Shown here: one piece after another, positions 27,901 to 42,900 of the stretch
How the letters are laid out: the number at the start of each line of letters is the position of its first letter
How positions within the stretch are numbered: the first letter of the stretch is position 1
NCBI GenBank assembly: GCA_028023455.1
Contig: JAQFVV010006238.1
Span: 3,480,572 to 3,544,571, forward strand
Reading direction: 5' to 3'
Source of the DNA: Epiperipatus broadwayi
Lineage: Eukaryota; Onychophora; Udeonychophora; Euonychophora; Peripatidae
Length of the DNA: 64,000 bases
Notes under the pieces: generated by a model
The model's input: the letters and a program-made list of their open reading frames with translations, nothing else
Databases searched by the model: none
What the model was told of the DNA's origin: nothing
Position numbers and translations under genes: made by a program

Positions 27901-30900
27901 CCATTGCTTGCAATAACATTAAAATATGCGAACATCAAAATTTACATAATTCAAAAAATTACAGAGATAATCTATCCGCATATCAACAAAACTTTAGATA
28001 TCAGTGATTTATATTAAACTTAGCCATATTTTTTAAAATTATAATGCGACTATAATCAAAATTAGATAATGTAAAAAGTTTAAAATAGAATCAAACTATG
28101 TATGATATAAACGAAGCAAAAAGTTGGGGTCACGAAAGTTTAATTCAGACACACAAATTTAAAGAAATATTAGTCACAATCCCTTCATTATCTTCAATTT
28201 AATATATTACATTTTATGTACAGCGCAATCATAAAATCGTAATGATGGCCAAGTTGAACTGTAAATTATATTTACATATTGGAAAATAACACTAAATGCA
28301 TCATAATAATGGTGTCTCATTGCAATTTCAGCATATAAGATTTCAGAATCAAAATATATGCTGCAGCGGTGAGAATAAGATTGGCGCCACTGTTATTATA
28401 TAATGCACTTCCGATCAAGTTGTTTCGGTTTCATTTCAACAAGTGCCCACATCGCAAGAACAATACAATATTGTATTTTACTGTTTTACTCGACTAAGGT
28501 TAGTATTTATTTGAATAAATATTATGAACGATGTTATTTTTTATATATAAAAAATGCTTGTGTACTTTTTTTCTCATATTTTTATTCAAAATTTATCATC
28601 CTATTAGTTATTAAAATTCATATTTTTTAAATATTAAAAAATAAAATATACCAGGAAATTAAAAAATAGAGCATACAAGATTAAATATGCTTCGCATAAT
28701 TAAACAAAAAAACATGGCTGCCACTAGGGTCTCTGCTGTACATGTCTGCTAACTAATAAGTACTGTTATTTTATTTATATTTTAGGATAAAAATACTTTT
28801 TATTCATGGATAAATGATTGAACTTCAGTACCAAAGGTAATGATGCAGAAGGCAATGCTACAAAGTTTCTTCAAGCAGGATCTTGCAATCAGAAAGAGGC
28901 ATCTAAGATGCGAAAAAAAAAATATGATGAAACATTTCTTCAATTTGGCTTTACTTTCAACAACTGTGATGATAATGAACAACTTCTTTATTTAATTTGC
29001 AATAATGTTTTGTCTACGGAGAGTATAAAACATCAAAATTAAAAAGGCATTTTGAATCCAAGCATCCTTCATATGTCAATAAACCAAAAGAATATTTCGA
29101 ACGACTGTTAAAAACTTTAAATAAAGAAAAACAATATTTTGAGAAATTTATAACTGTTAATAAAAAATATTTACTACATCATATGAAGTTTCATATCTGA
29201 TTGCTAAAAATAAAAAACCATATACCATTGGAGAAGATCTTATATTTCCTGCTGCTATTAAAATGGTAGAAATACTTCACGGAAGTAAATACGGTGATGA
29301 AATTCGGAAAATTCATTTGTCAAATGATACTGTCATTAATAGAATTTCTGAAATTAGCAATGACCAAAAAAGCAACTTATTACTAGACTTAAAGCAAGCC
29401 CAATATTTACAATTCAGTTGGACGAAACAATTGATATTTCAAAAATATCTCAATTATTAGTATATGTCTGGTACATTTATAAAGAAAACATTGAGGAAGA
29501 ATTGTTATTTTGTTGTTCTTTTGAAGAACATACAAGACGGAACGACATATATAATAAAGAAGGCAAATTTTTTAAAAGTGAAGGTTTAGAATGAAAAAAT
29601 TGCTTTGGAGTATGCACAGATGGTGTAAAAGCAATGACTGATGAAAATATTGATTTTAAATCATTTGTTAAAGCTTCTGGTAATAATCATGTAACTTTTA
29701 CACACTGCCTGATTCATCGAGAGGCCCTTGCAGCAAAAAAATTAGCAACAAAATTGAATGATGTGCCTCAGGATGTTGTCAAAATTATAAACTTCATTAA
29801 AAACCATGCCCTTAACAGCAGTTTATTTACAAATCTTTACGATAGAATGACAGCCTGTTAAGCTGATTGCGCAGACGCTGTGAGAATGTTATTAATAAAT
29901 GAATACCTTCGAACAACCACATGATATAGTATTTGTATAAGAGTAAAAAGGAATCCTCTTACCCTTACGACTCAAATGTTTATATATGAGCCTTCGTTAC
30001 AACTACTTTAGATTTGCTCATATATAAACATTTGAGTCGTAAGGGTAAGAGGATTCCTTTTTACTCTTATACAAATACTATATCATGTGGTTGTTCGAAG
30101 GTATTCATTTATTAATAACATTCTCACAGCGTCTGCGCAATTAGCTTAACAGGCTGTCATTCTATCGTAATTATAATCGCACGCAAGACATTATAAAATA
30201 AATGCTTACAAATCTTTGTAAAAACATAGACTCTGAATACAAAAATTTATTATTACATGCAAAAATAAGATGGATGTCAAGAGTGCAAAGTTTAAGATTA
30301 TTGTTATTAAAAGAAGAAATTATTGTATTTTTTAACTGAACAAAAATCTGATCTTGCTGCTCTTTTTCAAAATGACTTATAGCTATCAAAGCTGTGCTGT
30401 TTGTCTGATATTTTTGAGGTTAAATGGTCTTAACTTGTCTCTTCAAGGAAAAAATAGCAATATTTTTTACTTTGAATGATAAAATTTAAGGTTTTATTAA
30501 AAAGATAAACATTTGGAAGAATAGGATGGAAAATGATTCATTGGAAATGTTTTCGACTATCAACAATTTTATAACTGAAAAAAAAAATAATTGTAAAACT
30601 TTAATTGCAAAAATTATTATAGATCTCTTAAAAACCTTAGAAACACAGTTTTGCAAATACTTTATATCGAATTTAGATTTCAAAAAGTTATCTTGGATTC
30701 AAAGATCATTTTTGATTGACATTAATGAAATTCATCACCTGCCATATAAAACCCAAGAGAAATTTGCTGAGCTATCGAGTGATTCAAACTTAAAACTTGA
30801 CTTTCCACAAAAATTCTTGACTGAATTCTGGATCGGAACTAGGACTGAATTTCTCCACCATTTCTGAAATGGCATTAAATGTTCTTCTGCCATTCAGTGT

Positions 30901-33900
30901 CATATACTTATGTGAAATGACTTTTTCAGCTTTAATGTATATTAAATCCAAATATCGTTCAACGCTGAAAAACATGGAAGATGCTTTACATCCAGCAGTA
31001 TCAAATATTTCAACAAGATTTGTTATGCAGCAAAAAACAACCACATCCATCTCATTAAAACGTGATTTTCTTTCATTAATTTTTGTATACTTAAAACAAA
31101 TCCTAAAATTACTTATTTTCATATGTATATTGTTTACCAAAAAAATAAATTATTTATGGGAATATTTATTTCTATATCTATTTTATATTTAATATCTGGG
31201 GTTGTGAAAAAATCTCGATGATAAAAAGGGATCATGAATGAAAAAAGTTTAAGAAGCACTGATATAAAGAATGGGTGCTGTATATTAAGTTATCCGAAAT
31301 AATGAGATAATAGGGCAACTATGACCAAGCAATATCTCATATTATTTGTGGAAGTGGGCCATTATACTCCCCCCCCCATATATTCTAAAATCTTATTATG
31401 TATGTTACATATTAAATTATCTGACACGACAACCAGATAAATGGGTAATAGAAAGCCATGGGGAAGTAATATTATTTATTCTCATCAGTGGATCCCCTCC
31501 CCAAACAATTTATTCTGAGATCTTAGTATAGCAACAAATTAATATCCTGACTTAGTTTGCGCTCATGCTCATTTTGAAATCTAAAAACCACCGCTGATGC
31601 ATCCAATTGATAAATGACATAAATATTGAATAAAAATACTTTAAATTCATATTTTAGATATTATAAGCTAGTAAAAATATGCTTTATTTTATTAGGGATT
31701 TTTTTTTTTTTAAAAAATTACTTTTATAAAAGATTTGAAATATGACGGCAGGGAATGTTCGGGAAGGGGGAAGGATGATTTGGCCATCCGAAGGATCGTC
31801 CAAAAGACGCATAAGTCTGATCAAACAAAGCTTATAATTTCCAAATACTAAAAGATTATATGTTCATATGAAATAAAGCATATTATTTTTACTAGTTTAC
31901 AATTGTTAAAATATGAATTTAGAGTATTTTATTCAATAGTTATGACATTTATCGGTTGGATGTGTCCGCGGTGTTTTTAGATTTCAAAATGGCCGTGAGC
32001 GCAAACTAAATCGGCACCGAAATTAATTATAAACTTTCATTATTAAGACGTAAATAAATAACATATACATTTAATTATATATTTCCCTCAAAAATTCACA
32101 GCAATACTTTATTGTATATATATTATTTTTACAAATCATAAAGTTTTTCTTTTTTTTTTTTATTAAAAAATAATAATTTAATTTCTTTTAAGAATCGCAC
32201 GGAAAGTTTTGAAAATTGCTTTTGGAGTCATTATTTTCCCATTAAGTATTTCGCTTGATGTTATAAACATAAACACCATCTCTAAGTTATAAAATTTCAT
32301 TTTGATATAAATTGTGTCATAAATTCAATTTTTTTTAATGATTAAACTGTCGTTTATTATTTTATGTAATTTACACATTCTACAAGTCTTATCAAACACC
32401 CATCAATCATTTATCAAATCCTCGTTTGAGCCAGCGACAATGGATCACACCTTTAACCAATATGTCAAATAGATAGCAGCTATTTGTAAACCATTTAAAG
32501 TTTGCTATAAAAAAAAAAAAATCTATGCCCCCCCCTCCCCCGATTAAAAAAAAATCATTCAACATAATTTTTGTATTAGTAATTCAAACATACATAAAGT
32601 CTCAGAATAAAGTTTTAAGAATATATTAATTTTACAGAACGCTCATAGTATTGAGATTCTTAATAAATTGTATTAAAAATATGAAGGCATTGATATAAAC
32701 CTAGTCCATTGCTTAGTTATCGTACTTGCTTTTAGAAGTTAAATTTGGCACATAAATATACACCAATTGCTGAAGATATTTTTTTCTTGTTTTACTTTCT
32801 AGCTAAGAATAGCCAAACATCCATTTGCTGACCGATAACTGAAAGGCTAGTTGGTATGGCTATGGACTGTACTCCAAGTTGTAACGTAGATAGATATGCT
32901 AATCATTATGCAACAGAATCATGTAAATATATGTTGAAAACGGGGGGAAGGGTATATATAAAATTATTATTACTAAATTAGTGCTTTATAAAAGTCAATC
33001 CCTATCATATTATACCTAAAGCTTTGAATTCAGGTCCAGAGTTAATCTATAATTATGAGAGCTGAAAAATTTCTATGTTCAAGATTTTCTCTGTTAGTTG
33101 GTTCAAACCCAATCTGGCTTGTCATCCCGTATAAATTAATCATCATCATCATCAACCATTATCAATCCACTGCAGAATGGGGGTCTCTCCAAGTTCAATC
33201 CATCTTCTCCAATCTTTAGCTTCTAATTCTCCACATCACCCCTGCATACTTTCTTATTTCATCCAGCCATCTCACATGTGGTTTCTTTTTGGGTCTTTTA
33301 CAATCTCTTGAATCCAGTTTAAGATTTCAATTGTCCATCTATTATCATCTCTTCTAGCAATATGTCCAGCCCAACTCCACTTCAGTCTTAATTTTTTCAA
33401 TGAGGTCAGTATACGTCAATAAATGATCATGTTAATGGTAGTTTATAAAACCATGATGATTTCAAACATTGACATTATTATTATTGGAACAAATCAATAG
33501 GAGTTGAGAGGTCAGTCCTATTGAATCAAGTCACTGCTTTATATTCACCGCCTATATGTGTAGATCCATACATTTATTCAATTGCTCTTCAAAAATAGTA
33601 AGAGCAATATAAATATTAAACTAAACTAGAATTTTTATAACTTTAAGCAATTATTACTAAATAAGATTTTTTTTTTATGGGATAGAGATAGACTAACTTC
33701 AAACCTAGAATGAATCCATAATTTTTTCAGATTGGTAAATTTTTTTAGAGTTTTTCCAGATTGTTAACTCAAAGCCAACTGAGATATTTAACTAACTACC
33801 ACATTTTTATTATTTTATCTGTCCCATTTGGACCTCTGTTTTGATAGCAATAATTAATATTGCATTCACTCTATTTATGATTGTCCTATATAAGGCGAAG

Positions 33901-36900
33901 TGCTAAATGGTTATCAGATGAAAACACTAATCATTTTCATGATTCAATGTTTTTGGATCGTGACCTTTCTTAGTAAAGAACATGACTTTAAATTATGACT
34001 ATTCAGTAGTTCCCCTTTCTTGTAGTCATATTAACTGCTGTATAATAACAGTTCTATATAAAGAGAGATCAGCATCAAATTACGATAACATTTGAAAAGG
34101 CACTAGAAGGTCAATCAGATGATGAGAAATGTTCCAAATGCAAAAAAATGTACTTATTTGAAATATGAAGATGACCAAGTTCTGCTATGTAAACTATAAT
34201 GTATAAGTATATACAATCGTTTATGAGTGAAGTTATTCATCAAACATTTGATATCTTGCTCTTGATATATACTTACTTGATCCTAATTTATTTGGAAAGA
34301 TAATATATATATATATTTAGAAATATGCAGTGTGAAATATGATGTGCATTTATTGAGGATAAAAATTAGCCAAACCATTGTATAATTGTAAAATCTTGCA
34401 GACAGTTGCATATTTAACTATTAATCAAATAAAATGAGTCTCTTTATATCTGAAACCACCAAGAATTTATAAGGGAGCTACATATGTGGTAGTTTGAGTA
34501 ATCGCTACTCTCAACAAATTTACATATTTCACACACTACATTTTTAATACTACTTATTTGTATGAAATTCGATTGTTGACAAGGCAATTAAAATGAATCC
34601 TTAGTGATTTTATCTTGGGAAGATTGACCCACCTATAACAAGGCTTTATTTACATTTGCAACAAATAAAATTTTATAATATGCATATATTTAACTTATTC
34701 TATTTTTTAGTCTAACACAAAGTTTTATAACTAAATTTTACACAATTTCTAATTTCTGATCTAACTGAAGCTTCTTGATGACAATAATCCATTTTTAAAA
34801 TTTGTAAACAATTTTAGGAGAAAATTTAAATTTTATATGTAATTTTGATGATAGCAGTATCTAATAACTTTCCTTGTAATTTAAAATTGAATTTTTCATT
34901 GAAAATTGATTTTAATAACTAATGTGCTATATATATATATATATGTTAAAGAAATGCTTTTGTTTACATAAATGCACTAAAAAGTAGAAAATAAGTTTTC
35001 TTCAGTTTTAGGAAATAAAAGTGTAAGAAAGTCATGTTTAAAAGTAAATATATTACTATAATAATTCACAAGTCAGATCCACAAAGGAACATTTAAATAA
35101 ACTTGCAATTAACACCTGACTTTATACAAAGTGTGACTTATTTTATTTGAGTAAGAGTAAGACGTGAGTTTCTGCAAGATTTTAACACTGTTTGTGTGGC
35201 AGCTTGAAATATATATATTATAACGATCCGAAATAAAGGACTTAACGTAATCTGCACTACAGGGCGCCACTAGGCATTTGAACCTAGAAAAAATTATATA
35301 GTAGGCAGATACGTAAGTTAAAAAAAAAATTTATATTGGTTGATTCCGGTCGTTAGCCCATTGTCACTAGCTCAGTGGAACAGCAAGATACATTTCAATA
35401 TTAAAAAAGGAATAAAATAAACCACTTCCAGAAATTAACACACAAACATTTATTTATGCACATATATATAAAATTTAACATTATTATTTTAGTATGTTTA
35501 CATTTTTAAAATTTAACATTATTTTAACCTTTGTTTTAGATTTTAATTTACATTTTAACTTTTATAAGTTCGCACAGATGGATTTATGAAAGTTTGTTTT
35601 ATAATGTTGCAAGGATTACGCGATCAAAAACATTTCAAAATAAACATAAACGATCAAAATATAAAGTCATTGGTGGAATTGCAGAGGGAAATTCATAAGA
35701 AACCCAATGGCATTCATCGTAAGAGGCCACATTGATACCAATAACTTAAAGGACATCTGAAATAAATACATCTTAGATACTCACCGTAAGGTATCAGTAT
35801 TTACCAAATGTCTATATATTTTGATCAAATATGAAAACCAAAAACACAATTAACCGATAATGAATCCATGCAAGCCTCCATACCCAACTTAAATTTAATG
35901 CATTTTTATTTAGAGTGTCGAGTATGAATAGACTACATAGATTTGCATTTGAAAAGAAAATATTTTATCCCTTATTTAACCTTAGGCCAAAAGTTCACAG
36001 TTAAACCAACATCAATCCATCTGATATATTGATGTATTCAATGTAATACGAATACGACAGCACAAATAGGTTAAGAGAAGAAATTGCCTCTCGTCAGATA
36101 GGAATACTACATCTATCTGACAAGAAGAGCAATAAAAAAAAAACTCCATAGAAAAGAACTGCGGTCTCCGTCTTATAATTCCTTCCGTAGGCAAAATGAG
36201 AGTGCGTGGCATATAATAGCGATTCTGCCTGTAGCAAATCTCATACTACATCTATTAATTACACCAATATATCCAATCCATTGACCTAATTCAATTACAG
36301 AACGAATAACCTAAGATTATCTCCCCTAATATAACTTTACAAATCTATATAGCCATTCACGCCCGACTTAAGTTTAACATTTGTATAATTTAATTTAACG
36401 AAAAACAGAAATCATAATAAAAACTTAAAAGAACAAAAAAAAAAAAATGGAAATGATTTTACAAAAGAAATACATCAAATTAAAATTACTTATTAATAAA
36501 TAAAGTTGGTCAGATAGGATTCTATTGCAATTATTTAAATACGGAAAAAGTTTTAGAAGTAAAGTTCTTATTGTTTAGAAATGTTCATTAATTATATACA
36601 TTTAAAGCTTAGAGTTCAAAAAGTTCTTACGATTTTAAAACGTTCCTTTTATCTGTTGCTTGCCGTTTGAACGTGAATTCCCATGCCGTCCTAAAGAGAT
36701 TGGTATTCTGTTGGCTGTTTTATTTATTCATCCGGAGGTCTTTTACTTTAACTGGTCCTCAATGTAGAAAACGATAGGTCATTTCTCTTTCTTTCTTAGC
36801 AGAACTAAAGGGATTGAAGAGTGCGTCTTTTCAATCCCTTCTCCTTCAACTCCTCACTAACACATATTACCACTACTGTCCTACATCTCTTAATAATAAT

Positions 36901-39900
36901 AATTCTTCAATCACTCTTTATAGTAGCCTTTCAGATCCAGTGGACATTACGTCATGATGATGTGATGGTCTTTTCGCTGAGGTCCGATTCCATTGTTTTT
37001 CTCTCCTATCTGACCTTTGCTTATACATTTTAAATGCCTAAGGGCTAGTTCACATTTAACTTATTAAAACAATCATTTCCATTTTTCAATAACATTAATT
37101 AATTTGTTTTCAAACTTAAAGATATATTTTTATCTCTAAATCTTTTTAAGTTTTTTTGCTTTTAAAATACTTTTTCTATTTTTAATAAAGTTTTATTTTA
37201 ATAGTTTTTTTAATTTCTCATCTGTGCGACTTTAAATATATATGAGTTTAGTATAGAATTTTAATTTTCAATTTTTAATTCTTAAGAAAGAAGTTTTATT
37301 TGTGAACTTTTATTTTTTCATGTTTAATAAAAAATAATAATGTAACGTCGTATGTGCCCGTTACAATATATATATATAAGTATTTTGATGGTAAACTCCT
37401 TACATATAGTTTAAGACTTTTCTTGATTAAACTCATCAAATACCCAAAAGAAACATTGGTCTGAACTATTTTATTGGATATCCATTATATATTGATAGAA
37501 AAGTTTTTGGCCAGGCTCAGATGGTCCAGGAGGAAAGCAGTTCAGACCAGTGTTTGGTGAGTTTAATCAAGAAAAGTTTTAAACAATATACAAGGACTTT
37601 ACCATCAAAAAACTCATGAATAATCACCATTTATCTATAAAAATATTTAAATAATAGATGTAATTTATAATTCAAGGATTACATATATAATAATAATAAT
37701 AAATGTTGTATTACAGAAAGGAATAATCAAACAATGGTCAAAATGGGTTGAGCACCCCTGTCACATAATACCTAGTGAATAACTGTAGTATTTATAATAA
37801 TTAATAAAATGCTGTGGTACTAGATTTACTGTTGACTGATAGAGATCATTCCCAACTTTTTTGAGAACAATCCCCAGGCAACCGTGACAATTGCATAGTT
37901 ATTTATTTGTACAGCACAATTGTTTTATTATTATGTATAAAAACTCAAACAAAAATAACAATATTTCTTTCTTTGAAACTTTGTGAAGATAGTATTTTAG
38001 TAGCAATTGTAAGTTGCACTTTCCATCATTTAATAATAATTGTTAGAAAAATTCCAAACTTTAAGCTTTTCAAATGACATCAACTATTAGTAATAGCCCA
38101 CAGCTTAGTATCTGACACAATGTTTCAAGTGGTATAATCCTCCTCCTTTAAATATTGCTGGTTTGACCAGTGAAATACTAGCATGAGAACTGAATTATAA
38201 GTTTACGATTCATGAATATTGAATTTGAAATGATGCTTTAATCATTTAGCGTTGATTAGAGCATCACTTTAAATTTAATATTCACAAACGTAAAGAATCG
38301 GTACTATCAGACTAGAAACATCTGAAAAAGAGAGGCGAATAATACCACTAGAAATGTTGTGTTATATATTAATCTGTGCAGCATAACTAACAGTGGAATG
38401 TATTTGGTAAATTTAAATGACATTTGAATTTGTCTCAAGATATTTACAAATTAATAATAGATGATTACTGCTGTTTTATTATTATACATAAAAACACAAA
38501 CAAAAATAACAATACCTTCTCTTAAACTTTTTTCAGTTGGAAAAGAGGATCCAGGAAGAAACCCCGATTGTTCCAAATGAACTTTCGCTTTCTTCAGTAC
38601 CTAAAAATACATTTCCATTTGTTTAAAATAAAGTATATTTTATATCCAACTATTTCATATTAGCAGTCACTTGTAAAAAGAATATGACCTAATACTAGAA
38701 AATAAAAAATAAGAGGTAAAATAAAAAATGAAAGTTAAAGGTAACTTTCACGATGACTATTCAACATGATGCAAAAAACATAATTACACAAACACATATC
38801 ATACAGTAGTATTTATTTGATAGTAGGTAATGATGCCTTTTAATATTATCTATAACAAATTCTTTTTTTTTCTGAATATTTTATCAGCTTGCTTAGTTGT
38901 AGCTTTTCATCAAATTGTGCCACTGAAAACAATCTATCATGCTCATATTCATCATAAAATATCTTTTTTTAGAGTTTATAACTTTTTGTCCATTTACAGG
39001 GATATATTTTTATAATTGAAAATTAAGAATCCTTATAACCATATACACTGAGGAACATATTCATTGGTTTCATGATCATGTCATTTTCTTAGAATATTAT
39101 GAAGCATTATTAAATCAAATTCCTCAGTACCATTAGTTATGGTAATAGAAGGTCTATGTTTTATTTCCATACAAAAAAATTTGCCATAACTTATTGTTTA
39201 AAACAAATTTCATTGAATTAGTTACATCATAATATCATCTTTTTGGTCATTGAATGCAGCAGAACATTGAAGGCTGCATTGCACTTCAACAATCAATTCT
39301 GTGTACCTAAAATGATCAAGAGACTTAAATTTATCTATAATATCAAGGTGGCAACTACTTAAGCGAAAAATGGCTGAAGACCTTGCTTCCACCAATTACC
39401 GATATAGAAAATTCTTAGAGATTGACTCCAAAATATTAATAACTCTCTGAAAACTATCAATATTTAAATTGTCAAAATTAGCATAATCATCAATACAGAT
39501 AGTCTGCAGATTTAGGAGCCAATCAGATTAAATCACTTTTTTCTATTAATAAGTTCAAACTAAAAAGCCCACCATCAAATACATCTGGCATTTTGATATT
39601 TGCTTCATGAGAAGATATCTATAAACTGTGAAACAACTGTTGTAAATGAATAGAAAAGAACACAATATCATCAGTCATAGAAAGTTGTTTAATAATTTTA
39701 TCATATAAATATTACACAATAAAATATTCACAAAAGTTTTGACTATATTCCAGTCTTTTCATTGGTAAAAGCACTTCTAAAAATAAATACATATATATAC
39801 ACAATCATACACACATATATATTAATCCAAAAATCCCACCAATATCAAAATTTTTACCATTATCAACTAAAAAATTCCAATGCTAGTTGCATGTGCATAT

Positions 39901-42900
39901 TACCCATTGGTGGAGCAATTACTGCACACAAACCAAAGTAGATAAAAATAGCTAATGTATAAGTTTCATTTTTTTGTTACATAAAAAATTAAAACATGAT
40001 GTTTGAAATTCAAAAAACAACAACTTAAAAACAAAGCTGAAAATAATATCTTTAGCCAACAATGATTAAAAAACAAATATTTTGTCAATAAGTGTGATGA
40101 ATGGAAAGATTATGTAAACATTAAATGGACAACAATGACTAATGCTAATTTCAAACATTTTTGCATCGACAACATTTATTAAATTAAAGAATATTTGTTT
40201 TTCAATCATTTTTTATTCACTAAAAGTAATATTTTCAGGTTTGTTTTCGAAGAAAACCACATCATAGCATGTTTTCAAACATATTATGTTCATTTTTTGA
40301 CAAGGAGAAAAAACTTATCCATTAGATTTTTCACATTTACTATGATAAATTGTTAGTAGCCAGAATTAAGGGGTGAAATAAACATGCAATTAATATTTGA
40401 AGTTTTTTATAGAGATAATACAAAATCCAAATTGAATAGATTATTAAATACCTAATAAAAAGTTTCTTTCTTTCTTTAGATAAGAATATAATGGTAATTA
40501 AATGTTTCCGAAGTAAATCTTTCTAATTTGAATTAAAGGATTAATTTAATTAAATTTACTGGAACAAATTTTATATATAAATGTTTTCTGTTGAAGGTTA
40601 TTTTATAAAGATTAGGGAGTAATGGCATTTTAAATTTTGTGTTGTAACATTTTTGATTTTGATGTTTCTTTGGTAGAATATATATTTAAGTGTGTGTATT
40701 TGTCTGAAAGTGTGTGATGATAAAATTTTAGTTGTAATTATTTGTTGGAATATTTCCACCATTAAATATTAATTGTTAAATGTTTTCAGAAAAATTCAAA
40801 TTTTATTTAAACTTTCAAAATATCTTTAACTGATTGTAATTGCACAAAATTTTGAGGGGTATTATTTTCTCCTCTTCAGGTGTTGCTGGCCAGATCTGTG
40901 ATCACATAAGCCAGGGAATTGAACCAGGGAATTTTAGAATTGTGAATATTGAATTGAAGATGATATTGAAACCAACTAAGCTGTTATAAAAATTGCATAT
41001 ACTTATCTATGACAGTCCTCCTTTTTTTTAAGAAAATGTTAACATTATGTTTACTTATGGGATTATTGTTACTGTCATGTGAGCAACTTCTTTAAATTTC
41101 CTTGTTTGTACTTTTTCCTTCTGTTTAATACTTCTGTCTTTTTCCAATTGAACATATACCTTAAATATATTTGTGTTTTTCTATGTAATTATCACTTTGT
41201 GATCTCTCTTTTTCAATTGTGCATCTGGTTTCACTAATATATTTCCTTCCGTATTCATACGGTACTTTATAGATAATTTTTGTTTTTCAGCATTTCAAGT
41301 TTACATTTGGAGTAAGCTAGAATTCTTCATATTGTGTGACATGGATTTGGAAAGCTGTTCTGATTTTCTTTAGTTTGTCTGCTAATGCTGGTATGTATCA
41401 ATATTTTTCCTTTGATGTCTTTTTAAAGTTTTCTTAACAGACAGCTAGTGGATAACCATTCTTCATAAAAGTTTATTTTATATAGGTCTTTTCTTTATCC
41501 TAATCACATTTTCTGAACATCCCGTTCAATAATAGTACAACTCCATATTTTGTGTTTCTGTCATGATTGGATATGGATGTTAGTATTTTTATTGTGAGAA
41601 TATATTTTTTTTAAAAATTGTAGTTTATATTTTACTATCAGTGAATATTGTTGAAAGAACCTCTAAGAAGTGAACTTTTGGAATTAATCTGTTATTGTTG
41701 TGAATTTAATTGAAGGGAATATGGTGTGTCCAGAATGTTGCAATAGTGCTTTCCAATGAGGCAATACAGTTTCAAGTTCACCCATATTGCTAATCAGCAG
41801 TGAAATGTTGAGCACCATCCCTTAATTTTATTGGAAGAAATGTGTGTTATGTTGAAAGTAAGTTTTTGTTATACCAAATGGAAAAATGTTCCACTATATT
41901 AGCACTAGAAAGAGCTATTCTGACTAGTAAGTTATTATCATTATTTTATTGTCTCTTTACAATAGACAATGCTTCATCACAGACGGCACTCTGATGAAGT
42001 ATTGTCTATTGGAAGATGACGATAATAGCTTCAAGTGAGAACAACTGTTCCTATTGATAATATAATGACACTTAACATTCTGCATAAGTACACATACTTT
42101 CAATACAACCCAGTACTCTTCCAACAAAATCCAAGGATGTCTACGACATGGCCATTATTACTTCAGATTAGCAATATTTACAAACTTGAAACTGCACTCA
42201 TAAATATTACTCCATCTCTATCTAAAGTCTGGTTTTACTAAGTTGATATTTTAGTTGTATGACAACATGGTGAAGCACTATTACAAACATTCTGGATGCA
42301 CATCAATAACATACTCCATTCAATAGAATTCACAACTGAATCAGATTCACTACAGAAACTGAGTTCTTAGAAATTCTTGTGACACTCCCTCATAGTAAAA
42401 TTAAAATTTCATTTTACAGAATCCTCCTCCACCACTAGAAAATACTTAACGTACACATCCAATCATGATAGAAACACAAAAAATGAGGTTATACTATCAC
42501 TATGGAAAATAACAAAACAACAAAAAAAAAATTGAAATAAGTAATTTAGAAAAAGATCTATATAAAACAAATCCTCATGATGAATTATTATTCATCAGCT
42601 GTCATTAAGAAAACCGTAAACATCAAAAGAAAAAAAACAATTTTAGATATTGTAGCTTATACATATATAGCAGGAATAGTAGACAAACTAAAGAAAATCT
42701 GTAATCAATACAATATCAGAACAGCTTTCTAAAGCCACTGCACACTATGAAGAATCCTAACTGTTACGCAAAATCCAAACTTGATATATTAAAAAAAAAC
42801 AAAAATTGTATCTATAAAATATGTAAATGAGAAGGACATATATCAGTGAACTAACAGCACTCTTGAAAAACGATGATTAAAAGCATATCAGACTATGCAT

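Noticed and set aside
30526-31192. Two overlapping 100+ codon frames on opposite strands taken as separate genes
   Set aside because: Both lie over the C-terminal region of the hAT transposase; only the plus-strand motifs are meaningful.
41985-42015. CTGATGAAG...GGAAG as a hammerhead ribozyme
   Set aside because: No stem II between the boxes; the sequence is explained by the RT coding palindrome between the two Penelope-like copies.
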